Positions 27,850-36,338 of a DNA stretch of 64,000 nucleotides are shown here, in pieces. Every line of letters begins with the position of its first letter. Positions within the stretch are counted from its first letter, which is position 1. The stretch comes from Aquimarina mycalae (lineage in GTDB: Bacteria; Bacteroidota; Bacteroidia; Flavobacteriales; Flavobacteriaceae), in contig NZ_JARYGY010000002.1 in NCBI RefSeq assembly GCF_029906345.1, positions 525,901 through 589,900 of the forward strand. The letters are read 5' to 3'. A model generated the notes under the pieces. That model saw only the letters and a list, made by a program, of their open reading frames with translations. It was not told the DNA's origin and searched no databases. The translations under genes and the position numbers were made by a program.

Positions 27850-28872
27850 TTAAAACAATCCACCTTGAATCCCTCCTTTTACTCTTCCCAAATGTTTATA
27901 TGCAGCTTCTGTAACCTCTCTTCCTCTTGGCGTTCGCATGATAAAACCTTGCTGAATCAAAAAAGGTTCATACACTTCTTCTATAGTCTCGGCACTCTCA
28001 CTAACAGCAGTTGCGATAGTAGTCAATCCAACAGGTCCTCCTTTGAATTTGTCTATCATAGTGGTTAGAATCTTATTATCCATCTCATCAAGTCCGTGAG
28101 CATCTACATTAAGGGCTTTAAGAGCGAATTTAGAAATCTCTATATCAATATTACCATTCCCCTTAATTTGAGCAAAATCTCGCACTCTACGTAACAAAGC
28201 ATTAGCTATTCTAGGAGTTCCTCTACTTCGTCCTGCAATTTCTATAGCGGCTTCCATAGAAATCGGAACATTTAATATATGGGCACTTCTTTCTACAATA
28301 GTAGCCAATAGTTCTGTAGTATAATATTGTAATCTAGATTGAATCCCAAAACGAGCTCTCATTGGAGCTGTAAGTAATCCTGATCTTGTTGTGGCTCCAA
28401 CTAAGGTAAAAGGATTTAAGTTAATCTGAACCGTTCGTGCGTTAGGCCCGCTTTCGATCATAATATCGATCTTGTAGTCTTCCATAGCAGAATATAGATA
28501 TTCTTCTACAATTGGACTCAGCCTATGAATCTCGTCAATAAACAATACATCTCTATCATCCAGATTGGTTAATAATCCCGCTAAATCACCTGGCTTATCT
28601 AGCACTGGCCCTGAAGTAACCTTGATTCCAACCCCTAATTCATTAGCTAGAATATGTGCCAAAGTAGTTTTTCCTAATCCTGGAGGTCCATGAAACAGTG
28701 TATGATCCAATGCTTCATCTCTTAAATTTGCAGCTTGAACAAAAATCTTTAGATTTTCAAGTACTTGATCCTGTCCAGCAAAATCCTCAAACGCCAGAGG
28801 CCTTAATGCTTTTTCAATATCCAGATCCTCATTAGAATAATTTTCACTTGATGGATTAAGGTTTTCGTTCAT
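27850..28872 (-). CDS. ruvB: Holliday junction branch-migration ATPase RuvB
   Basis: RuvB is the hexameric AAA+ motor that drives Holliday junction migration with RuvA. At 340 residues it is full length. It shows the opening [12 protein letters not shown] near residue 25, Walker [12 protein letters not shown] at about 63-73, Walker [10 protein letters not shown] near 115, sensor [18 protein letters not shown] near 160-177, and the C-terminal winged helix ending [13 protein letters not shown]. It is 27 bp upstream of the P450 gene on the same strand. It has a terminator-bearing gap in front of it, after the coxA operon. Confidence 0.98.
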   Translation of the reverse strand: MNENLNPSSENYSNEDLDIEKALRPLAFEDFAGQDQVLENLKIFVQAANLRDEALDHTLFHGPPGLGKTTLAHILANELGVGIKVTSGPVLDKPGDLAGLLTNLDDRDVLFIDEIHRLSPIVEEYLYSAMEDYKIDIMIESGPNARTVQINLNPFTLVGATTRSGLLTAPMRARFGIQSRLQYYTTELLATIVERSAHILNVPISMEAAIEIAGRSRGTPRIANALLRRVRDFAQIKGNGNIDIEISKFALKALNVDAHGLDEMDNKILTTMIDKFKGGPVGLTTIATAVSESAETIEEVYEPFLIQQGFIMRTPRGREVTEAAYKHLGRVKGGIQGGLF

Positions 28873-28952
28873 TATAGGAAATAAATTTTAGTAATTGCTA
28901 TTACTTGAATACTATATTAGATGGATCAATAACAAATATACTAGAAAAAGAA

Positions 28953-28982
28953 AAAGCCTTTTCATAAAAATGAAAAGGCTTT
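28953..28982 (-). terminator. Terminator of the act-cox operon
   Basis: A perfect 13-bp stem (28953-28965 with 28970-28982, 4-nt AAAA loop) 24 bp past the coxA stop. On the minus strand it is followed by TTTTTCTTTTT (partly shared with the stem end). It is a strong intrinsic terminator. Confidence 0.9.
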
Positions 28983-29006
28983 ATATATTTTAATCAAAAA
29001 ATGCCG

Positions 29007-30827
29007 TTAATGATGCATTTCTTCTTCTCCGTCTTGCAATGGTGTGATTTGCGACACATAATCTTGTCCAGCAATCACATACTCTCCGTTTTCATTTGTC
29101 TTACTATAATCATAAGGCCATCTGTATACGTGAGGTATATCTCCTGGCCAGTTCCCGTGCATATGCTCTACAGGAGTTGTCCATTCCATAGTATTTGATT
29201 TCCAAGGATTCTGCACTGCTTTCTTTCCATAGAAAATAGAGCTTATAAAATTGTACAAGAATACTAATTGACCTGCAGCTGTAATTAATGCAAAGACTGT
29301 AATTAACACATTAGTATCTGCTAAATCATCAAAATATGGGAAATTACTATTTGTATAATAACGACGAGGTAATCCAGCCATACCAATAAAGTGCATCGGG
29401 AAGAATACTCCATAAGCACCTATTGCTGTTACCCAAAAGTGTACATATCCTAGATTTTTATTCATCATTTTCCCGTACATCTTAGGGAACCAATGATACA
29501 CTCCTGCAAATAAACCATACAAGGCAGAAATACCCATTACCAAGTGGAAATGCGCTACTACAAAGTATGTATCATGTACATTAATATCTAAAGTACTATC
29601 TCCAAGGATAATTCCAGTAAGACCTCCTGTAATAAAAGTAGACACTAATCCAATTGAAAACAACATCGCTGGATTGAGCTGTAAATTACCTTTCCATAGT
29701 GTTGTTATATAGTTAAATGCTTTTACCGCAGATGGTATTGCAATTAATAGCGTTGTAAATGTAAATACAGAACCTAAGAATGGATTCATACCAGAGATGA
29801 ACATGTGATGCCCCCAAACGATTGTAGATAAAAATGCAATAGCTAGAATCGAAGCCACCATCGCTCTATATCCAAATATTGGTTTACGTGCATTTGTTGC
29901 AATAATTTCTGAAGTTATCCCTAATGCTGGTAGTAATACAATGTAAACTTCAGGGTGACCTAAGAACCAAAATAAGTGTTCAAAAAGTACTGGTGATCCT
30001 CCTTGATTATGAAGTACCTCTCCTGCTATATATATATCACTTAAGTAGAATGAAGTTCCAAACCCTCTATCCATAATCAACAATAATGCTGCTGATAATA
30101 ATACTGGGAAAGAAACAATACCAATAATAGCTGTTACAAAGAAAGCCCATATAGTTAATGGCATACGTGTCATTGACATACCTTTGGTACGTAGATTAAT
30201 TACCGTAACTACATAATTCAAAGATCCTAATAATGAAGATGCGATGAAAATAGCCATAGACACTAACCATAATGTCATTCCTGTTCCAGAACCTCCAATA
30301 GCCTGCGGAAGTGCACTCAACGGAGGGTAAATTGTCCAACCAGCAGATGCAGGTCCAGCCTCAGCAAAAAGAGACAATACCATGATCACACTACTCAAGA
30401 AAAACAACCAGTAGGAAATCATATTTAAAAATCCAGAAGCCATATCTCTAGCTCCAATCTGCAGCGGAATTAAAAGGTTACTAAATGTACCACTCAGACC
30501 TGCTGTTAATACAAAGAATACCATAATCGTACCGTGGATCGTTACTAATGCTAAGTACATTCCTGGATCCATCACTCCATCTTCTCCAAATTTACCTAAT
30601 AATACTTCGAAAATGGTGAATTTATGATCAGGCCATGCTAATTGCATTCTAAACAATATAGACATCGCAATACCAATAATACCCATAATCAAACCAGTAA
30701 TTAAATACTGCTTAGAGATCATTTTATGATCCTGACTAAAAATATATTTAGTGATAAATATCTCTTTATGATGATGTCCGTGATCGTGATCTTCTTCGTG
30801 ACCATCTACGTGTGCTATTGCTGACAT
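29007..30827 (-). CDS. coxA: Cytochrome c oxidase subunit I
   Basis: The catalytic subunit of an A-type heme-copper oxidase: it reduces O2 to water and pumps protons. The 606 residues have about 12-13 membrane helices. Visible ligands and motifs include the helix VI segment WFLGHPEVYIVLLP (Cu_B His and cross-linked Tyr), the WGHHMF pair of Cu_B His residues near 340, and the HDTYFVVAHFHLVMG segment (heme ligands) near 425-440. The first 20 residues carry seven His (GHEEDHDHGHHH), an unusual cytoplasmic-side tail. It is last in the eight-gene act-cox operon, so electrons are expected to come from alternative complex III through its cytochrome domains. Confidence 0.97.
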   Translation of the reverse strand: MSAIAHVDGHEEDHDHGHHHKEIFITKYIFSQDHKMISKQYLITGLIMGIIGIAMSILFRMQLAWPDHKFTIFEVLLGKFGEDGVMDPGMYLALVTIHGTIMVFFVLTAGLSGTFSNLLIPLQIGARDMASGFLNMISYWLFFLSSVIMVLSLFAEAGPASAGWTIYPPLSALPQAIGGSGTGMTLWLVSMAIFIASSLLGSLNYVVTVINLRTKGMSMTRMPLTIWAFFVTAIIGIVSFPVLLSAALLLIMDRGFGTSFYLSDIYIAGEVLHNQGGSPVLFEHLFWFLGHPEVYIVLLPALGITSEIIATNARKPIFGYRAMVASILAIAFLSTIVWGHHMFISGMNPFLGSVFTFTTLLIAIPSAVKAFNYITTLWKGNLQLNPAMLFSIGLVSTFITGGLTGIILGDSTLDINVHDTYFVVAHFHLVMGISALYGLFAGVYHWFPKMYGKMMNKNLGYVHFWVTAIGAYGVFFPMHFIGMAGLPRRYYTNSNFPYFDDLADTNVLITVFALITAAGQLVFLYNFISSIFYGKKAVQNPWKSNTMEWTTPVEHMHGNWPGDIPHVYRWPYDYSKTNENGEYVIAGQDYVSQITPLQDGEEEMHH

Positions 30828-30879
30828 ACAGTTATTCTTTTAATAAAATATATTATATTAATTTTTCTTTCTATTCTCC

Positions 30880-31956
30880 TTAATTACTTGCTTGTGCAGA
30901 TAATTGTTCTTTGAACGTTTGTTGCGTTTTTAACCAAGCCTCATAATCTTCTTCAGACTCCACTACAATTTTCATTTGCATATTGTAATGTGAAGTTCCA
31001 CAAATTTTATTACACAATAAGTAGTACTCAAATTCATATGTTTCCAGTCCTTCTTCTCCTGCTGCAACAAGTTTCTTACTTTTTTCTTTTCTGATCTTAT
31101 TGATTGTTGCAACCTTCTCTACCATAAACTCGCTATTCTTCATCTCTTCTGAAGTCATAGTAGGAGTATATGAAAATTCGGTAATCATACCTGGTACAAC
31201 ATTCATTTGTGCTCTAAAAAAAGGCATATATGCAGAATGTAAAACATCTTGTGAACGCATTTTAAAGATTACCTTTCTATTCACTGGTAAATGCAATTCA
31301 TTTGTTATTTTATCATCCATTCCATATGTATCAGAAGCATCAATACCTAAAGTATTAACTCCTTCTATAAAACGAACATTCGCTTTACCTAATTCATTAT
31401 CTTCTCCAGCATATCTAGCTCTCCAATCAAATTGGTATGCATATAATTCAATAATAAGAGGATCTCCTTCTTCCTCATCGATATTCATTATATCGGTCCA
31501 AGTAAATAAACCATAGATTATTAATCCAGCTAAAACAATAACAGGAATAATTGTCCAGATAAATTCTAACTTATCATTATCTGCAAAAAACAGTGCCTTA
31601 TTATTCTTATTCCCTCTGTATTTATACGAAAAGTAATGTAATAATCCTTGAGTTATGATCTGTACAAACATGATCAATACCATAGAAATTAACATCAATC
31701 TATCATATTCTACTCCATGTTCTGAAGCAGATTCTGGAAGGAAAAAGCTATTATATTGCACAAAACAATATATAGTTAAGAGGTAAATAAATATTACAAA
31801 AGCAAGCATCAACTTACCTTGTAAGTTATTATCCTTGTCGTTAGCTACTTGAGAATTATCAGCATCTTTAGCTTGAGATAATTTCAATATTTTTGTCATC
31901 TGCCAAAGGGAGATTCCAATAAGTGCTAAAACTACTATGGTTAAGAATACAGTCAT
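30880..31956 (-). CDS. coxB: Cytochrome c oxidase subunit II
   Basis: Subunit II accepts electrons through the Cu_A centre. The 358 residues contain an extra N-terminal helix (VFLTIVVLALIGISLW), two membrane helices (about 50-75 and 130-155, with the family segment KLEFIWTIIPVIVLAGL), and a periplasmic cupredoxin domain. That domain carries the first Cu_A His in SQDVLHSAYMPFF and the CNKICGTSHYNM motif near 318-329 that supplies two Cys, His and Met. There is no fused cytochrome c domain, so an external heme donor (ActA, ActE or a soluble cytochrome) is needed. It sits between actF and coxA in the operon. Confidence 0.96.
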   Translation of the reverse strand: MTVFLTIVVLALIGISLWQMTKILKLSQAKDADNSQVANDKDNNLQGKLMLAFVIFIYLLTIYCFVQYNSFFLPESASEHGVEYDRLMLISMVLIMFVQIITQGLLHYFSYKYRGNKNNKALFFADNDKLEFIWTIIPVIVLAGLIIYGLFTWTDIMNIDEEEGDPLIIELYAYQFDWRARYAGEDNELGKANVRFIEGVNTLGIDASDTYGMDDKITNELHLPVNRKVIFKMRSQDVLHSAYMPFFRAQMNVVPGMITEFSYTPTMTSEEMKNSEFMVEKVATINKIRKEKSKKLVAAGEEGLETYEFEYYLLCNKICGTSHYNMQMKIVVESEEDYEAWLKTQQTFKEQLSAQASN

Positions 31957-31989
31957 CTTTTATCTATCTTCTTTTTTACGATCTAATTT

Positions 31990-33336
31990 TTAATAATGGA
32001 AATGTTTACTTTCCTCGATATAAGGATTACCCTTAGCTAATAATGGTGCTTTAGTTAGTGCTTTAAACACTACAAATAAGAATATCCCTAAGAACAATAA
32101 CACTGCACTTATTTCAGAAACACCAATAAACCAAGATTCTCCTACAGTAGCTGGCATCACCATATTGAATACATCAATATAATGTCCGCATAATATTATT
32201 ACACCTGCCATAACTACAAACCAGTTTATACGCTTGTAATCACTATTCATCAACACCAATAATGGGAAGATAAAATTCATTGCAACCATACCAAAGAAAG
32301 GTAATTTATAATCGTCTATACGTGTTATGAAATATGTTACTTCTTCAGGTATATTAGAATACCAGATTAACATAAATTGCGAGAACCAAAGGTATGTCCA
32401 AAATATACTAATACCGAACATAAACTTAGCTAAATCATGAATATGGCTGTCATTCACAAATTCCATATATCCTTTTGACTTAAGGTAAATTGTGATCAAT
32501 GCAATTGTAGTAATTCCTGAAACAAATAAACTTGCAAACACATACCACCCAAATAACGTACTAAACCAATGTGGGTCAAAACTCATAATCCAATCCCAAG
32601 ATGCCATAGATTCAGTATAAATAAAGAACACTAAAAATCCAGCGGAAATCTTAAAACTTTTCTTATACCATCTATTACCTGTTGGATCTTCGTCTTGTTT
32701 TCTAGAATACTTTACCGCAAAATGACGATATAGCAACCATCCTCCAAGGAAAATCGCAGCTCTGATAATAAATCCTGTTCCGTTTAGCCAGCCAGATTTA
32801 CCTTGAATCAATTTATCATGAGCTACTACTTCTGGATCTGCCCAAACAAATAAATGATTAATATGAAATCCCGATAATGCAAGGATTACAAACAATATAA
32901 TTCCTCCAGGAACCAAATATGCAGTAATTGCCTCCATCACTCTAAATAATACTGGAGACCAACCAGCTTGCGCTGCAAATTGTATTGCATAAAATGCTAA
33001 TACACCAAGCGATATCATAAAGAAGAAAAATGCTGCAATATATAATGCCGCCCAAGGTTTATTCTGCTTTTGATGTAGTAAATGCTCATAATGTTCGTCT
33101 CCACCATGTGCATCTTCCTTACCATGAGTTTCCGTACCATGACTTTCATCAGCATGATCACCACTAGTTGCTGTTGCATCACCATGTCCTCCTCCGTGAG
33201 CATCGTGGGCTGCCATCTCTTTTTTTACATCTTCAATAGTGCTAGGAGCAGACAAAAAGCCGTAGGTAAGACCTAACGCACCTATAACCACCAGGATGAT
33301 AGAAAATAATCTTAATTTACTTGATAGCGTATACAT
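31990..33336 (-). CDS. actF: Alternative complex III membrane subunit ActF (NrfD-like)
   Basis: ActF is one of two NrfD/PsrC-like integral membrane subunits of the quinol:cytochrome c oxidoreductase (alternative complex III). The 448 residues have about ten hydrophobic helices (for example ALYIAAFFFFMISLGVLAFYAI, ITAYLVPGGIILFVILALSGF). After the first helix there is a His-rich loop at residues 41-88 with ten His in 45 residues, which could bind metal. Position between actE and coxB is the standard act-cox order. The Bacteroidota gene is usually labelled quinol:cytochrome c oxidoreductase quinone-binding subunit 2. Confidence 0.92.
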   Translation of the reverse strand: MYTLSSKLRLFSIILVVIGALGLTYGFLSAPSTIEDVKKEMAAHDAHGGGHGDATATSGDHADESHGTETHGKEDAHGGDEHYEHLLHQKQNKPWAALYIAAFFFFMISLGVLAFYAIQFAAQAGWSPVLFRVMEAITAYLVPGGIILFVILALSGFHINHLFVWADPEVVAHDKLIQGKSGWLNGTGFIIRAAIFLGGWLLYRHFAVKYSRKQDEDPTGNRWYKKSFKISAGFLVFFIYTESMASWDWIMSFDPHWFSTLFGWYVFASLFVSGITTIALITIYLKSKGYMEFVNDSHIHDLAKFMFGISIFWTYLWFSQFMLIWYSNIPEEVTYFITRIDDYKLPFFGMVAMNFIFPLLVLMNSDYKRINWFVVMAGVIILCGHYIDVFNMVMPATVGESWFIGVSEISAVLLFLGIFLFVVFKALTKAPLLAKGNPYIEESKHFHY

Positions 33337-33375
33337 ATTTATATAATATCGTTATTCTTAACTTTTATTAATGCA

Positions 33376-34023
33376 CTAGTGTGCGTTACTGTGATTTTCC
33401 TCAGTTGTTTCGTGAGCAGTTTCCTCAACTTTTACAGGCACTACATCAGCATCAATTCTTGGCGTCTTACCTTCTAAGTCAGCCTTTAATTTTTGAACAT
33501 ATTGTACAATTTGCCAACGTTCATGCTCGCTAGTCTGAGATGCATATGATCCCATAGTGTTTATACCATAGTACATTACATGATATATACTACCTTCTGT
33601 AATAGCTCTACCTATATCATCATAACTAGGAACACCTAGAATTTTTTCTCTATCTACTAAAGTTCCTTTACCATCACCTTTGGCTCCGTGACAGATTGCA
33701 CAGTAAATATCATACAATGCTTTTCCTGATTCTTCATTTGCCTTAGTATAGCGTATTGAATTCTTTAAAGAATCTTTAGCTAATTGATAACCTTCAGTAG
33801 AATTCTCATAATCATAAGGCATCCACCCTCTTGGAATCGAACCTTCTACAGGTAACATAGCTTCCTGACCACCAGGAAATACACTATAATTACCGTAAGT
33901 TTCATATCCTACTGGCTCATACATATTAGGCATATACTGATAATTAGGCTTTGAATCTTTTTTACAAGAAACAATACTTACCATCATTATTGCTGCTACT
34001 ATTATATTTATACTATTCTTCAT
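33376..34023 (-). CDS. actE: Alternative complex III cytochrome c subunit ActE
   Basis: A 215-residue mono-heme cytochrome c lipoprotein of alternative complex III. The N-terminus is a lipoprotein signal (MKNSINIIVAAIMMVSIVSC, Cys at 20). One heme site, CAICH near residue 110 in GKALYDIYCAICHGAKGDGKG, is followed by a distal Met candidate in the MGSYASQ region. The conserved NMYEPVGYETYG segment typical of this subunit lies near 32-45. The C-terminal tail is Glu/His rich. It would pass electrons from the complex toward the oxidase. It lies 5 bp after actD. Confidence 0.93.
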   Translation of the reverse strand: MKNSINIIVAAIMMVSIVSCKKDSKPNYQYMPNMYEPVGYETYGNYSVFPGGQEAMLPVEGSIPRGWMPYDYENSTEGYQLAKDSLKNSIRYTKANEESGKALYDIYCAICHGAKGDGKGTLVDREKILGVPSYDDIGRAITEGSIYHVMYYGINTMGSYASQTSEHERWQIVQYVQKLKADLEGKTPRIDADVVPVKVEETAHETTEENHSNAH

Positions 34024-34028
34024 TATTA

Positions 34029-34568
34029 CTAATGGTTATCTTCTTGCTTATCTATTACTTTAATTTCTACAGCACCTGTATTGCTCAAGAAATTGGTCAT
34101 TGCATCTACATCATGATGACCTGCATCTACTTCCATTAAAAAGTGATCATCGGTAGTTCTTACATCAGGGTTTTCAGCTTCTTTAAATGGCCACAATTTA
34201 CTTCTCATATAAAAAGTAATTACCATTAAATGCGCAGCAAAAAACACAGTAAGTTCAAACATAATTGGAACAAAGGCGGGCATATTTTCGATATAGCTAA
34301 AACTTGGCTTTCCACCAATATTTTGAGGCCAATCTTCAATCATGATATAATTCATCATTGTTATTGCTACTGTAAGTCCAACACATCCGTACATAAACGC
34401 TGTGATTGCCAACTTGGTTGGAGCTAATCCCATTGCTTTATCAAGACCGTGAACAGGAAAAGGTGTATATACCTCTTCGATATGATAATGTTCAGCACGA
34501 ACCTGCTTAACAGCGTCCATTAGGACATCATCATCTGTATATAATGCATGTATAACTTTAGATGCCAT
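34029..34568 (-). CDS. actD: Alternative complex III subunit ActD (DUF3341)
   Basis: ActD is a small membrane subunit of alternative complex III (DUF3341 family) that interacts with ActC. The 179 residues show the family opening region (YTDDDVLMDAVKQVRAEHYHIEEVYTPFPVHGLDKAMGL, residues 10-48) and two membrane helices (about 55-75 and 97-118). The C-terminal part carries a DDHFLMEV segment. It starts 4 bp after the actC stop and stops 5 bp before actE, so it is tightly cotranscribed. Confidence 0.94.
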   Translation of the reverse strand: MASKVIHALYTDDDVLMDAVKQVRAEHYHIEEVYTPFPVHGLDKAMGLAPTKLAITAFMYGCVGLTVAITMMNYIMIEDWPQNIGGKPSFSYIENMPAFVPIMFELTVFFAAHLMVITFYMRSKLWPFKEAENPDVRTTDDHFLMEVDAGHHDVDAMTNFLSNTGAVEIKVIDKQEDNH

Positions 34569-34572
34569 ACTT

Positions 34573-36300
34573 CTAGTTGTTTTTTAATTTTTCAGCTTGT
34601 CCTGCCCAATCGTCGCGTTGTGCTCTTCCTGGGAAAGATCCTGTAATACTATCTAATAAATTGTACTCTGTTTCGGTCATCTTACTTACCTGATCAAAAG
34701 TAAATATTCCGATTTCGTTTAATTTTTTCTCCATTACTGGACCAATACCGTTTACTTTCTTAAGATCATCTGCTGTTTGCGTAGCCGCATCAAAGGTTCC
34801 TAAGTTTCCTAATAAATTATTGATATCTTCCTGACTTGCTTCCTTAGCTTGTGCTTTAGACGGTGTCTCTTCAGAAGTAACTTGAGCTTTTACTTTTGGT
34901 AATTCATCTCTATGATCTATACCAGCTTCTCTCAGTTTTTTATATTTCTCTCCAGATGATTTCAAAATAGTTTTTACTTCTGCCTGTGCAATCACTGGGA
35001 ATGTACGAGCATATAGCAAGAACAACACAAAGAAAAACCCGATTGTTCCAATAAATATTCCGATATCTACAAAAGTAGGAGAGAACATTGTCCAAGATGA
35101 TGGTAAATAATCTCTATGTAATGATGTTACAATAATTACAAAACGCTCAAACCACATTCCAATATTTACAACAATCGATATTATAAATGAGAACATTATA
35201 CTTCTTCTCAGCTTAGGGAACCACATAAATTGTGGAGAGAACACATTACAAGACATCATCGCCCAATATGCCCACCAATAAGGACCTGTAGCCCTGTTTA
35301 AGAATGCATATTGTTCGTACTCAACTCCAGAATACCATGCAACGAATAGTTCGGTTATATATGCTACACCAACTATTGAACCTGTAATCATAATTACAAT
35401 GTTCATCAATTCGATATGCTGAATAGTAATATAGTTCTCTAGGTTAGATACTTTTCTCATAATAATAAGAAGCGTATTTACCATTGCAAATCCAGAGAAA
35501 ATTGCTCCTGCAACAAAATATGGAGGGAAGATTGTAGTATGCCATCCAGGAATAACCGAGGTAGCAAAGTCAAAAGATACAATTGTATGTACAGAAAGTA
35601 CTAATGGTGTTGCCAATCCAGCAAGTACTAAAGATACTTCTTCAAAACGTTGCCAATCTTTTGCTCTACCACTCCATCCAAATGAAAGGATGCCATATAT
35701 TTTTTTATTAAAAGGCGTAATCGCACGGTCTCTGATCATTGCAAAATCAGGTAATAAACCAGTCCACCAGAACACTAACGATACCGAAAGATATGTTGAG
35801 ATTGCAAATACATCCCAAAGTAACGGAGAATTAAAGTTTACCCATAGCGATCCAAATTGATTCGGGATAGGCAATACCCAATATGCTAACCAAGGACGTC
35901 CCATGTGAATGATTGGGAACAAACCTGCCTGAATAACTGAAAATATAGTCATTGCTTCTGCAGATCTGTTAATTGCCATTCTCCATTTCTGACGGAATAA
36001 TAATAGTACCGCCGAAATTAATGTTCCTGCGTGACCTATACCTACCCACCAAACGAAGTTGGTAATATCCCAGGCCCATCCTACTGTTTTATTTAATCCC
36101 CAGGTACCTATACCTGTTGAAACTGTGTAAATTATACAACCTATTCCCCAAAGGAAAGCAAACAGCGCGATAGAAAACACAATCCACCAAGATTTATTTG
36201 CTTTACCTTCAACTGGTGCCGCTACATCCACTGTTACGTCGTGGTACGTTTTATCGCCAGTTACTAAAGGTTTTCTTATAGGTGCTTCGTAATGAGACAT
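34573..36300 (-). CDS. actC: Alternative complex III membrane subunit ActC (NrfD-like) with C-terminal helix-hairpin-helix domain
   Basis: ActC is the main quinol-binding NrfD/PsrC-type subunit of alternative complex III. Residues about 1-445 carry ten hydrophobic helices (WWIVFSIALFAFLWGIGCIIY, WWVGIGHAGTLISAVLLLF and others). The protein is 575 residues, longer than I expect for the subunit. After a charged linker, residues about 510-575 form a helix-hairpin-helix-like domain (DDLKKVNGIGPVMEKKLNEIGIFTFDQVSKM) of the type seen at the C-termini of some NuoE and ribosomal proteins. The reading frame is continuous, so this is a genuine fusion. The added domain faces the cytoplasm by position after the last helix; its role is unknown. 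It lies 38 bp after actB and 4 bp before actD. Confidence 0.93.
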   Translation of the reverse strand: MSHYEAPIRKPLVTGDKTYHDVTVDVAAPVEGKANKSWWIVFSIALFAFLWGIGCIIYTVSTGIGTWGLNKTVGWAWDITNFVWWVGIGHAGTLISAVLLLFRQKWRMAINRSAEAMTIFSVIQAGLFPIIHMGRPWLAYWVLPIPNQFGSLWVNFNSPLLWDVFAISTYLSVSLVFWWTGLLPDFAMIRDRAITPFNKKIYGILSFGWSGRAKDWQRFEEVSLVLAGLATPLVLSVHTIVSFDFATSVIPGWHTTIFPPYFVAGAIFSGFAMVNTLLIIMRKVSNLENYITIQHIELMNIVIMITGSIVGVAYITELFVAWYSGVEYEQYAFLNRATGPYWWAYWAMMSCNVFSPQFMWFPKLRRSIMFSFIISIVVNIGMWFERFVIIVTSLHRDYLPSSWTMFSPTFVDIGIFIGTIGFFFVLFLLYARTFPVIAQAEVKTILKSSGEKYKKLREAGIDHRDELPKVKAQVTSEETPSKAQAKEASQEDINNLLGNLGTFDAATQTADDLKKVNGIGPVMEKKLNEIGIFTFDQVSKMTETEYNLLDSITGSFPGRAQRDDWAGQAEKLKNN

Positions 36301-36338
36301 AATCCTTTATAATTGAATTGATTCTTTATTTAGTTTAA

